From: Erwinia aphidicola
GTDB lineage: Bacteria > Pseudomonadota > Gammaproteobacteria > Enterobacterales > Enterobacteriaceae
Direction: 5' to 3'
NCBI RefSeq assembly: GCF_014773485.1
Contig: NZ_JACXBP010000003.1
Span: 310,001 to 374,000, forward strand
Length of the DNA stretch: 64,000 nucleotides
Under the pieces are notes generated by a model. The model saw only the letters and a program-made list of their open reading frames with translations. It had not been told where the DNA came from and ran no database searches. Positions 20,314 to 28,823 of the stretch are shown here, piece by piece. A program made the position numbers and the translations under genes. Within the stretch, counting starts at the first letter, position 1; every line of letters starts with the position of its first letter.

Positions 20314-21108
20314 TCAGGCACGATTACGATAACGTTCCGGGGTGGTGCCCGACTGCTGCTGAAACATCACAATCAGCGCTGACGCCGAGCTGTACCCCAG
20401 GTCCAGCGCTACCTCCTGCACGCTTTTACCCTGCTCCAGCAGCGAAATAGCGTGCAAAAAACGCAGCCGCTGACGCCATTCACTGAATGACATGCCAAGC
20501 AGCGCCTGGCAGCGCCGCGACAGGGTGCGCTCCGTGGTGTAAACCCGCTGCGCCCACTGTGCCAGCGTGGTGTTGTCCGCCGGGTTACGCTCCAGCGCCT
20601 GCAATACCGGCGCCAGCGCTTTATCCTGGGTAGAAGGCAGATAACTCTGCTGGCTTTCCGCCTGCCGCAGCTGGTCGAGCAGCACCGCGCACAGCCGACG
20701 ATCTTCTGCACTTTCCGGCACCAGCAGCTGGCGAGCAGCACACACATCGATAATGGCATGTACCACCGAACTGACGCGCAGCAGGCAGGCACGCGGCGGC
20801 AGCGACGCGCAATCCTCTGCGGCGATATTCAGCGTGCGAAAATGCGCCTGCTTGTGGTTATAGCTGGCATGCTGCTGCAAAGGGGGGATCCAGATCGGCA
20901 GATCGGGTGGCGTCAGCAGACGCTCGCCCTCCACCTGCATCTCCAGCACATTACACTTGACGAAAATCACCTGGCCCCAGCGGTGCTGATGCGGCAGATA
21001 TTCGGTACGCGCATTGGCCTGTTCATAGCGGAAAAACAACCGCAGCGCTTCAGCATCCGCCGGTGCGCTGTAGGTTAACTGCCGAATCATCTTGTCCGAT
21101 TGCGTCAT
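20314..21108 (-). CDS. AraC-family transcriptional regulator with cupin sensor domain
   Basis: 264 residues. The N-terminal half is cupin-like ([34 protein letters not shown]). The C-terminal half carries two helix-turn-helix motifs ([41 protein letters not shown]). It is divergent from the DMT transporter gene with an 81-base gap, so it probably controls it. Similar regulator/EamA pairs are common. Inducer unknown. Confidence 0.88.
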   Translation of the reverse strand: MTQSDKMIRQLTYSAPADAEALRLFFRYEQANARTEYLPHQHRWGQVIFVKCNVLEMQVEGERLLTPPDLPIWIPPLQQHASYNHKQAHFRTLNIAAEDCASLPPRACLLRVSSVVHAIIDVCAARQLLVPESAEDRRLCAVLLDQLRQAESQQSYLPSTQDKALAPVLQALERNPADNTTLAQWAQRVYTTERTLSRRCQALLGMSFSEWRQRLRFLHAISLLEQGKSVQEVALDLGYSSASALIVMFQQQSGTTPERYRNRA

Positions 21109-21189
21109 ACTTTTGTCTGATTATGATTATCTGTTTCAAAACCGACAAGATTACACTGCTGCGCTTTCCCTGAACATAAGAGAACCCCG

Positions 21190-22083
21190 ATGAATTTTCT
21201 GTTTCCCCTGTTTGCGGTGCTGATCTGGTCGATCAACGCCGTGGTCAGCAAGATGTCTGCCACGGCAATCGATCCCGCCGCCATCTCCTTCTACCGCTGG
21301 CTGCTGGCCCTGCTGGTGCTGGCACCGTTTGCCCTGCCCGGCGTCTGGCGCCATCGTCAGCAGGTGAAACAAAATGGCTGGAAGTTACTGGTGCTCGGGT
21401 TACTCGGCATGGTGCTGTATCAGAGCCTGGCCTATTATGCCGCTCACAGCGTCAGCGCGCTGTTTATGGGGATCCTCAATGCGCTGATCCCGCTGCTGAC
21501 GGTGCTGTTAAGCCTGCTGCTGCTGCGCCTGGCTCCGACCGTCGGTATTCTGCTCGGCAGCCTGCTCTCCTTTTGCGGGCTGGTGTGGCTGGTCAGCCAG
21601 GGTAACCCCGCGCAGCTGCTGTCGCACGGGCTGGGTAAAGGTGAGCTGATGATGTTCGCCGCATCAGGTTCTTACGCGCTGTACGGCGTGCTCACCAAAC
21701 GCTGGGCGCTGCCACTGCCCAACTGGCAGAGCCTGTGGGTACAAATCTTCTTTGGCGTGCTACTCCTGACGCCGGGTTTTCTAATGGCGCCGGAGGTCTC
21801 GCTCAATGCGCACAATATTCCGCTGGTACTGTTTGCCGGCATTCCTGCTTCGGTCATTGCACCGTTTTTGTGGATCCAGGGCGTGGCACGACTCGGAGCC
21901 AGCACCACCAGCATCTTTATGAATCTGGTGCCGATTTTTACCGCAATTATTGCCGTACTGTTCCTGCATGAGCAGCTGCATGCCTATCACTATATCGGCG
22001 GTGGGATCGCGATTTTAGGCGTTGCTCTCGCCCAGCGCCTGCGTATTCCACTGACTGCAAATAGAGCAGATAAACTCAAATAA
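21190..22083 (+). CDS. EamA/DMT-superfamily transporter
   Basis: Inner-membrane protein of 297 residues with ten predicted helices in two EamA repeats (about 1-135 and 150-290). Members export amino acids or other metabolites. ATG 21190 follows AAGAGAACCCCG. Divergent from, and probably regulated by, the AraC gene. Substrate not predictable. Confidence 0.88.
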   Translation: MNFLFPLFAVLIWSINAVVSKMSATAIDPAAISFYRWLLALLVLAPFALPGVWRHRQQVKQNGWKLLVLGLLGMVLYQSLAYYAAHSVSALFMGILNALIPLLTVLLSLLLLRLAPTVGILLGSLLSFCGLVWLVSQGNPAQLLSHGLGKGELMMFAASGSYALYGVLTKRWALPLPNWQSLWVQIFFGVLLLTPGFLMAPEVSLNAHNIPLVLFAGIPASVIAPFLWIQGVARLGASTTSIFMNLVPIFTAIIAVLFLHEQLHAYHYIGGGIAILGVALAQRLRIPLTANRADKLK

Positions 22084-22622
22084 TTTAAGATTAGGAAACT
22101 TACCGGCCACATGAGTATAGTGGCCGATTAAGATCATTCTAACACCGTATTTATTCCCCCGCTCAACACCTCAATTAACTCCAATAAAATCACATAAAAA
22201 AACTCACGGCCATAAAGTATTATTATGGCTGATTTGCTATTTACGATTTAATCTAGAGATCTAATACTACACCTAAGAATGCACCTAGAGTTATCACCAC
22301 AGAATTTAATAAGAGATAATTCCCTGGCGAGACGGGAGGATAAAAATGTTATTTAATGACTCATGGATGAGAAGAACTCGTCGTTCTTCGCGGGTACGCC
22401 ATACCACATCCCTTCATTACCTCTGATTATAAAAATCGCTATGCAACGGGCGGCATAATTGCAGTTGCTTTTTATACACCAGCGAACCTCGTTCTGAATC
22501 ATTATTATCCGCATTCAATGCCGTTAAGGGATTCATGGACCGCAGGAAAACATTAACCCATATTTTGAGTGATTAATGCCTTGCGTTATCAAAAATTACT
22601 TTTCGTTCAAAAGGAAGTAGCA
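22084..22622. other. AT-rich leader region before the fimbrial operon
   Basis: 539 bases. CGGCCAC (22104-22110) pairs with GTGGCCG (22120-22126), a likely terminator of the transporter gene. A second hairpin GCCATAA...TTATGGC (about 22209-22229) follows, and TCTAGAGATCTA lies at about 22252. A 26-codon ORF with a strong ribosome binding site is listed separately. I found no recombinase gene or long inverted repeats of a phase switch. Confidence 0.6.
22346..22426 (+). CDS. Arg-rich 26-residue ORF, possible leader peptide
   Basis: MLFNDSWMRRTRRSSRVRHT plus TSLHYL, stop TGA. GGGAGGA lies at 22334-22340, five bases before ATG, a much better ribosome binding site than that of most genes here. Six of 26 residues are Arg. 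It is 197 bases before the pilin gene. No family is recognised; it could regulate the operon by translation-coupled attenuation, or be a chance ORF. Confidence 0.4.
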   Translation: MLFNDSWMRRTRRSSRVRHTTSLHYL

Positions 22623-23153
22623 ATGAAAAAAATATTACTTATTAGTTCATTGACTGCCACAATTGCGCTGCCCGTTTTCTCTGCCAGCGCTTATGATGGC
22701 ACCATTACATTTAACGGAACCATTACCAACACCACTTGCAACGTCAGCGTCAACGGTGGCAATAAAAGCACAACGGTCAGGTTTGATCCCATTTCAATAA
22801 GCGCACTCTCCAAACAGGGCGAGGTAGCAGGTGAAAAACCTGTCAATATGAATTTAACCAACTGTCAAAATGCCAGTCAGAATGTTCGGGCGTTGTTCGA
22901 AAGTGCCGCAACCGATAATACCACAGGTAACCTGAAAAACATTAACGGCTCGGCCGGTAACGTCCAGGTGCAGTTACTTGACAGCTCACACCAGCCCATC
23001 AATCTGGCTGACGGATCTCAATCCAATAGCCCGGCATTCACGATTAAAGATGATATGGCCACCCTCAATTATTTCGCCCGATATTATGCCACAGATGCAG
23101 TCACTGCAGGTGAGGTGGATACTCTGGTTAACTACTCATTAAGCTATTTCTAA
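22623..23153 (+). CDS. Major fimbrial subunit (type 1-like pilin)
   Basis: 176 residues. ATG 22623 follows AAGGAAGTAGCA. The signal peptide is MKKILLISSLTATIALPVFSASA. The mature pilin has the usual Cys pair (TNTTCNVSV and LTNCQN) and ends in NYSLSYF, with the penultimate aromatic residue used for donor-strand exchange. First gene of a four-gene chaperone-usher operon; a strong hairpin follows it. The region is AT-rich relative to the chromosome. Confidence 0.93.
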   Translation: MKKILLISSLTATIALPVFSASAYDGTITFNGTITNTTCNVSVNGGNKSTTVRFDPISISALSKQGEVAGEKPVNMNLTNCQNASQNVRALFESAATDNTTGNLKNINGSAGNVQVQLLDSSHQPINLADGSQSNSPAFTIKDDMATLNYFARYYATDAVTAGEVDTLVNYSLSYF

Positions 23154-23165
23154 TATGTAGCCATG

Positions 23166-23188
23166 GTGCAAGGACAATGTCCTTGCAC
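23166..23188 (+). terminator. Attenuating hairpin after the major pilin gene
   Basis: GTGCAAGGAC (23166-23175) pairs perfectly with GTCCTTGCAC (23179-23188) over a three-base loop; TCTTGTTT follows. It would terminate part of the transcripts or protect the pilin mRNA 3' end, so that the major pilin is made in excess of chaperone and usher, as described for other fimbrial operons. Confidence 0.75.
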
Positions 23189-23217
23189 TCTTGTTTATTG
23201 AATTCAGAGCATTATCT

Positions 23218-23970
23218 ATGTTCCTTTTAGAAAGAATAAAGCGGCATCATTTTTCACTATGCACTTTGACGGCCATGATACCGTGGCTGGCCTTTGCTAA
23301 TGTCATTATTCATGGTACTCGCGTTATCTACCCGCAGGATCAGCAAGAAGTCAGCATTCAACTCAGTAATGATGGCGACCAGCCTGCATTGGTCCAGGCG
23401 TGGCTTGATATCGGCGATCCCGACGAAAAAATCAGCAATATTTCAGTTCCTTTCGTTTTGATGCCGCCGGTTTTCCGCATTGAGCCTCATGCAGGGCAAA
23501 CGCTGAGGCTAACATGGACAGGGATTGCCCAGCCGCAGGATCGGGAGTCCATATACTGGCTTAACGTTCTGGATATCCCCCCCAAAGATCTTAATCTAAA
23601 AGGTGAGAACGTTTTAAAGATGGCGATACGCAGTCGAATAAAAATATTTTTTCGCCCTCCCGGGCTGGATATGGCAGGAGCGCGAAATTCTTACGCTAGG
23701 TTGATCTGGGGTTATCCTGAAAGCACTTCACCTAAAATAATGCCGGTAAAAAACCCAACCCCCTATTTTATTAATATTGCCAGCGTCACCCTGGAGAATA
23801 GAGACAGAAAAATAAAAAGTCTTAACGGGGAGATGATCCCACCCTTTAGCACAGGAGAAATAGCATTTAACTCAATCTTAGACCGCCCCGATTACTCGAA
23901 ATTAACCTATGAGGTAGTGAACGACTTCGGCACCCTTATCGTCCTGAAAAACCAAAATGCACCGATGTAA
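23218..23970 (+). CDS. Periplasmic fimbrial chaperone (PapD/FimC family)
   Basis: 250 residues. ATG 23218 was chosen; the site upstream is weak. The signal region ends in WLAFA. In the mature part GTRVIYP supplies the conserved Arg and KIFFRPPGL the conserved Lys that bind pilin C-termini. YWLNVLDIPP is the F1-strand motif typical of PapD-like chaperones. It folds pilins and delivers them to the usher. Confidence 0.93.
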   Translation: MFLLERIKRHHFSLCTLTAMIPWLAFANVIIHGTRVIYPQDQQEVSIQLSNDGDQPALVQAWLDIGDPDEKISNISVPFVLMPPVFRIEPHAGQTLRLTWTGIAQPQDRESIYWLNVLDIPPKDLNLKGENVLKMAIRSRIKIFFRPPGLDMAGARNSYARLIWGYPESTSPKIMPVKNPTPYFINIASVTLENRDRKIKSLNGEMIPPFSTGEIAFNSILDRPDYSKLTYEVVNDFGTLIVLKNQNAPM

Positions 23971-23998
23971 AACCAGATCAACATGACGGAGGGTTAAA

Positions 23999-26554
23999 AT
24001 GCAACGAAACAATTTCACTTTAATTCCTGTCGCCCCCTACCCCACGCGCAGAAAATCCAATAATAAATTTTTCATTTTTCTATTTCTCAGTTTCACCACC
24101 TCTGAAATAGGCCAAAATATCAGCCGTGCTGCGACAGGTGATGAAGCTATTTTCGATCCGCATTTCCTGCATACCAGCTCCGATACTCCGCTGGATTTAT
24201 CCGTGTTCAATCACTCTACCCCATTACAGCCGGGCAACTATCTTCTCGGTGTCATCCTGAATGAAAGAAAAATCAGTATGTCTCAGGTTGTGGTCAAGAA
24301 AATTGAGAAAAATTCAACCATCTGTCTTTCACCAGAGTTAGTTGAAAAGCTTCACATCAAATCAGAGTATCTTAGTGACTATCATTTTAAAAAATCCGAC
24401 CGGCACAGCAGCTGTCAGACTATTGAGCAGTTAGTTCCGGCAGCTCAAGCTCATATCGATATCGCCACTCAGCAGCTCATTATTTCTATCCCGCAGGCAG
24501 CGCTGAGTCGGCGAACATCCAATGATATTGATCCCTCATTATGGGACAGGGGTATTAATGCACTTTTGTTCAGCTATGATGCTAATTATTATCAATCCAG
24601 TCAAAAAGAGGGTGATTTTAAGTCATTCTATAATGGTGACAACATTGGCATCAATCTGCACGGATTTATGCTCCGGCATCGCGGATCTCTCAACTGGCAG
24701 CAGAATAGTGGAAAACATTATCGCAGCCAGCGCAACTATGTTGAGCATGATATTGCCCCGCTAAAAGCTCGCGTGACCCTGGGTGATGCCGATACCAGCG
24801 GTAATCTTTTTGATAGTTTTTCATTTCGCGGCATTATGCTTGCCAGCGATGATAATATGTTGCCAGATTCACAGCGCGGGTATGCTCCGATAATACGTGG
24901 CGTCGCGCAGACTAATGCCCATGTCACGGTACGGCAAAATAATAGCCTGCTGTACGAAACCACCGTTCCCCCCGGCCCCTTCAGTATTGATGACCTCTAC
25001 CCCACCGGCTACGGCGGCGATATTAGCGTTACCGTGCGAGAATCTGATGGCCGGGAAAATCAGTTTACGGTTCCTTATGCCGCCATAGCACAGCTGGTCA
25101 GGCCAGGGATGATGCTTTACAGCCTGACCGCAGGCACCTTGCGTAACATCAATTTGTCACGCAGTGAAAAAGTGGCTCAGGCTACGCTGCAGCGCGGTAT
25201 CAGTAACCACCTCACGGGCTATGGTGGTCTGCTGAGCACCCGTTATTATCATGCGCTGCTGCTGGGGGGCGCGCTGGGCACGCCATACGGTGCCATCGCG
25301 CTGGATGCAACCCAAACCCATGCAGCCAGTCAGCGTCAGCATCGCCAGGGGCAAAGCTACCGGCTAACGTGGAGCAAACTCTTTAACGCCAGCAACAGCA
25401 CGGTTTCAGTGGCCGCGTGGCGCGTCTCTTCGTCTGGATACCTGAGCCTGAATAATGCGGTGCGCTGGGGTGAGGATGCCCGGCGCGCTCATCCCAATGA
25501 GACCCTCTCTGCTTATGCCACCCCGCGCAGCCGCATCTCCGTTAGCCTGTCGCAGGGATTCCATGAGGGGTGGGGGCAGCTGTACCTCAGTGCAATCAGG
25601 CAAAGTTACTGGCAGGGTAGCGGTAATAATAATCAGCTCCAGGCCGGTTACAGCAACAACTTTGGCTCAGTGAACGGGTCATTGTCGGTCAACCGTGTTC
25701 ACTCGCGCCAGGGAGAAGAGACGCAGTACACCCTTGGCCTGTCAGTACCGCTCGGCTCCGGCAGCCGCCACACCAGCCTGAATGTGAACGTCAACTACAG
25801 CAATGACGGGCTGGCCAGCCTGGCGAATATCAACAGTTCACTAGGGGAGGGTCAGCAGCTCGAATACACCCTGGGCGCCAGCCACGACCGCCAGCAGCAC
25901 AGCAGCGCCAGTGCGGCTGCTAGCTGGCATACGCCGGTCACTACCCTGCAGGGCAGCTATGAGAGGGGCAGCCATAGCGACGCCTGGTCGGCAGGAATGA
26001 ATGGTGCGGGGGCGGTGGTTTCAGAGGGCATCGTTGCCAGCCCCTGGTACAGCAAAACCATGGCATTGGTCAGCGCGCCCGGCGCTTCAGGAGCTTATGT
26101 GGAAGGTCATTCCGGACTACAGCTTAATGCTCAGGGCCACGCCCTGGTGCCCTATCTTGTTGCCTACCGTCAGAATGAGATCGCTCTTAACCCGCAGGGG
26201 CTACCGCAGGATGTGGAGTTAAAGAGCACGCTCAGTCAGACGGTGCCCCACTCCGGCGCGCTGGTGAAAGTGGATTTCGCTACCCGCGTTGGCCGCGCGG
26301 TGCTGATCCACGTGGCGCTGCCTGCGGGCCAGAGTCTGCCCTTTGGTGCCAGCGTGCGCGATGCGCAGGGGCAGGATCTCGGCATGGTTGCACAGGGAGA
26401 CATGATTTACGTTCGCCTGCCAGAGGGGGACTCTCGCCTCGAGGTGATGTCCGCCGGGCGGAGTATCTGCATGATGAAGCTGTCGCTCAGCAAAAAGTCC
26501 GCGTCACCCAACGGTTTTGCCCAATTTCATCTCCCCTGCCAACCCGGAACCTGA
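23999..26554 (+). CDS. Outer-membrane usher protein (FimD/PapC family)
   Basis: 851 residues. ATG 23999 follows GGAGGG. There is a long N-terminal signal region (about 1-45, hydrophobic FFIFLFLSFTT), then the N-domain (FDPHFLHTSSDTPLDLSVFN). The 24-strand barrel follows, with the plug-domain region RGYAPIIRGVAQTNAHVTVR, and the C-terminal domains end with a Cys pair (SICMMK, FHLPC). The 5' part (to about 24900) is AT-rich and the rest GC-rich. It secretes and assembles the fimbria across the outer membrane. Confidence 0.95.
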   Translation: MQRNNFTLIPVAPYPTRRKSNNKFFIFLFLSFTTSEIGQNISRAATGDEAIFDPHFLHTSSDTPLDLSVFNHSTPLQPGNYLLGVILNERKISMSQVVVKKIEKNSTICLSPELVEKLHIKSEYLSDYHFKKSDRHSSCQTIEQLVPAAQAHIDIATQQLIISIPQAALSRRTSNDIDPSLWDRGINALLFSYDANYYQSSQKEGDFKSFYNGDNIGINLHGFMLRHRGSLNWQQNSGKHYRSQRNYVEHDIAPLKARVTLGDADTSGNLFDSFSFRGIMLASDDNMLPDSQRGYAPIIRGVAQTNAHVTVRQNNSLLYETTVPPGPFSIDDLYPTGYGGDISVTVRESDGRENQFTVPYAAIAQLVRPGMMLYSLTAGTLRNINLSRSEKVAQATLQRGISNHLTGYGGLLSTRYYHALLLGGALGTPYGAIALDATQTHAASQRQHRQGQSYRLTWSKLFNASNSTVSVAAWRVSSSGYLSLNNAVRWGEDARRAHPNETLSAYATPRSRISVSLSQGFHEGWGQLYLSAIRQSYWQGSGNNNQLQAGYSNNFGSVNGSLSVNRVHSRQGEETQYTLGLSVPLGSGSRHTSLNVNVNYSNDGLASLANINSSLGEGQQLEYTLGASHDRQQHSSASAAASWHTPVTTLQGSYERGSHSDAWSAGMNGAGAVVSEGIVASPWYSKTMALVSAPGASGAYVEGHSGLQLNAQGHALVPYLVAYRQNEIALNPQGLPQDVELKSTLSQTVPHSGALVKVDFATRVGRAVLIHVALPAGQSLPFGASVRDAQGQDLGMVAQGDMIYVRLPEGDSRLEVMSAGRSICMMKLSLSKKSASPNGFAQFHLPCQPGT

Positions 26555-26566
26555 GGAACCCTCATA

Positions 26567-27592
26567 ATGAACCTGTTCTTATCCCTGATGATCTGCCTGC
26601 TGTGCCTGCTTAGTCAGGCTGTCAGTGCCGGTTCACTCCATTGCCGTACTGAGCGATCGGGGCCCTCTCCCGTGGTGATTTTTACCGCAGAGAATGCCCT
26701 TAAACTCTCCACCTCGCTACCTATTGGCCGCAGCGTGTTTAACCAAAGCTATCACATCACCGCCTGGTGCAGCATCAGCGATCCCCTGCAAAGCGCAGAG
26801 GAAATGGCATGGTTTACTCGCCTGACGGGCCCCCTGACCCTTGGCAACGGCCTGACGCTATTCACCACGCTCAATGGCGATCGCGGCAGCGATACGCATA
26901 GCCGGGTCGCTACGGGAGTGATGATTGATAACCACAACGCCGCAGCGGGAATGCCGCCACGCACCTGGCAACGGCTGGAACTGAATGTCGCGGTGGAGAT
27001 AGTAAAAACTGCCGCCACACCTGAGCGGCCCGAACTGGTAAAGCCTGTCAGCGCGAGAATCCCCCTGTTTGAACTGGGGTCCGATACCGGGGGCAAACCT
27101 GCCCGTTATCTGATGCTGGATGCGACGACCGGCCTGACGTTTATTGCACGCAGCTGCCGGATTCAGGGGCCGGCTTCGTTTAACGTCTCGCTGGGTCCAG
27201 TGAGGATTTCGACCGAACAGGGATTAGGCTCCCGCATCGGTTCGACCAGTACCGGTAAGCCCTTTGCGCTTAATTTTCTTTGCGAGCGCGATGTTTCGGG
27301 TAGTTTTAATGTGATGCTGCGGCTCGATGGCCGCGCCCCTGAAGGTCTATCAGCAAAAGGATTGATTAGGTTAAATCACCAGGACGGCGGGGCAAGCGGG
27401 GTAGCAATGCAAATTGTCCATGCCAGCAATGCCACGCCCGTTGATATCGGGCAGTCATGGCAAATCGCCAGCTATCCACTCTCTGACAGTATGGTGAGCG
27501 TGCCGATGCAGGTTCGTTTTTATCAGACAGGTTCGATTATCACGCCCGGCAGCGCTGAAGCCACGCTGACATGGACGGTGGACTATCTGTAA
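26567..27592 (+). CDS. Fimbrial tip adhesin (FimH-like, two-domain)
   Basis: 341 residues. ATG 26567 follows GAGGAACC. Signal peptide ends VSA. The N-terminal half (about 22-190) has one Cys pair (SLHCRTE, TAWCSIS) and would be the receptor-binding domain. The C-terminal half is a pilin domain with its own Cys pair (RSCRIQG, NFLCERD), ending ATLTWTVDYL. Last gene of the operon, so the fimbria has only one structural pilin plus a tip adhesin. The receptor cannot be inferred. Confidence 0.85.
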   Translation: MNLFLSLMICLLCLLSQAVSAGSLHCRTERSGPSPVVIFTAENALKLSTSLPIGRSVFNQSYHITAWCSISDPLQSAEEMAWFTRLTGPLTLGNGLTLFTTLNGDRGSDTHSRVATGVMIDNHNAAAGMPPRTWQRLELNVAVEIVKTAATPERPELVKPVSARIPLFELGSDTGGKPARYLMLDATTGLTFIARSCRIQGPASFNVSLGPVRISTEQGLGSRIGSTSTGKPFALNFLCERDVSGSFNVMLRLDGRAPEGLSAKGLIRLNHQDGGASGVAMQIVHASNATPVDIGQSWQIASYPLSDSMVSVPMQVRFYQTGSIITPGSAEATLTWTVDYL

Positions 27593-27737
27593 ACAGGGAG
27601 AAGACAAAAAAATGTCGTAATGCGGGCTGATTCCCCTCCACTCCTCTACCTATCCCCGGCCGGGATTGTTATCATGATCTATTACCCTCTGTGGTCCGGC
27701 GCGCCCCGGATAATGACTCTGACTGAAGGACTTCGCC

Positions 27738-28775
27738 ATGCAACCTTTGAGTGGCCCTGGTGCGCCGATTCCCGGCGATCGCCCGACGATCGATGCCCAA
27801 AAGGGCACATCGCGCCCCGGCCCTGGCGATCAACCTCTTACGCCTGCACAGCGCACCACGCTGGAGCGCCTGATCGTCAAGATCATGTCGCTCAGCACGC
27901 TGAAATCCCCCGAGCTGTGGGCTGGCCTGCGCCATGAGGTCGGAGTAAAAAATGATGCTGGCCTGCTGGCGCGCCATTTTCCACCGGCGGAACAGTTTCT
28001 CAATACGCGTTTGTCACAGGTGCAAAACACCCACGCCACGCGCCAGCTGTTACAGCAGCTGACCGACCTGCTGCCCACCGGAAATAACCGCCAGGCGGTG
28101 AGCGACTTTATCCGTCAGCAGTTTGGTCATACGGTCTTAAGCTCGCTCAACCCTGACCAGCTGCGTCAGGTGCTGACCATGCTGCAGAACGGGCAGATGG
28201 CGATCCCACAGCCGCAGCAGACGCGCAGCAGCGATCGCAGCCTGCTGCCAGCCGAGCATCAGACGCTTAACCAGCAGATTTCGCGCCTTGCCGCCGCCAC
28301 CGGCGAGCAGCCGGTCAAACTGTGGGCTTCCGTACTGAAGGTGATGAACCTGCACAGCGGTGATCCTATCCCCTCGCGCGCCTTCCCGCTGCTCAACCAG
28401 TATCTGCAGGCAAGCCAGACGCTTAGCCAGCATAGCGCGCCGACGCTGACTCAGCTGATTGCCACCCTGAAGCAGCCGCCGGATGTGGGCGAGCAGCGTA
28501 TGCTGGAGGATTACAGCCAGCAGCGCTTCAGCATTGCGCCACAAACGGTGCTCAGCCCGACTCAGGCACAGGACCTGCTCAATCTACTGTTCAGCCGCCG
28601 CGCAGAGCGTTTGCAGGAACAGCCGCTGGCCGACAGCGAGCTGAATCCAAAACCGATTGCAGCGCCAATCTGGGGTACGCTGCCGCCAATGTTGCAGCCG
28701 CTGGCGAATCGTCCGGTGTTTACCGCCTTTGCCATGCTGATCCTGCTGGTTCTGGTGCTGTGGATGCTGTTCTGA
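27738..28775 (+). CDS. flk: Flagellar regulator Flk
   Basis: 345 residues (E. coli about 331). The Pro/Gly-rich N-terminus (MQPLSGPGAPIPGDRP) and QPLTPAQRTTLERLIVKIMS match E. coli Flk, as do MAIPQPQQ...DRSLLPAEH in the middle. A single C-terminal TM helix (VFTAFAMLILLVLVLWMLF) anchors it. Flk prevents premature FlgM export and couples ring assembly to flagellar gene expression. In E. coli flk is directly beside pdxB; here a 7-kb block separates them. Confidence 0.93.
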   Translation: MQPLSGPGAPIPGDRPTIDAQKGTSRPGPGDQPLTPAQRTTLERLIVKIMSLSTLKSPELWAGLRHEVGVKNDAGLLARHFPPAEQFLNTRLSQVQNTHATRQLLQQLTDLLPTGNNRQAVSDFIRQQFGHTVLSSLNPDQLRQVLTMLQNGQMAIPQPQQTRSSDRSLLPAEHQTLNQQISRLAAATGEQPVKLWASVLKVMNLHSGDPIPSRAFPLLNQYLQASQTLSQHSAPTLTQLIATLKQPPDVGEQRMLEDYSQQRFSIAPQTVLSPTQAQDLLNLLFSRRAERLQEQPLADSELNPKPIAAPIWGTLPPMLQPLANRPVFTAFAMLILLVLVLWMLF

Positions 28776-28823
28776 TTTAGCGCCTTATCAGGGCTGGCAC
28801 CAACGCGGCGCCAGCTCTTCTTC

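Noticed and set aside
22084..22622. Invertible phase-variation switch before the fimbrial operon
   Set aside because: No recombinase gene is nearby and no pair of long inverted repeats was found; only short hairpins are present.
27620..27937. 105-codon frame before and across the start of flk
   Set aside because: It overlaps the flk N-terminus in another frame, and flk has the conserved start MQPLSGP.
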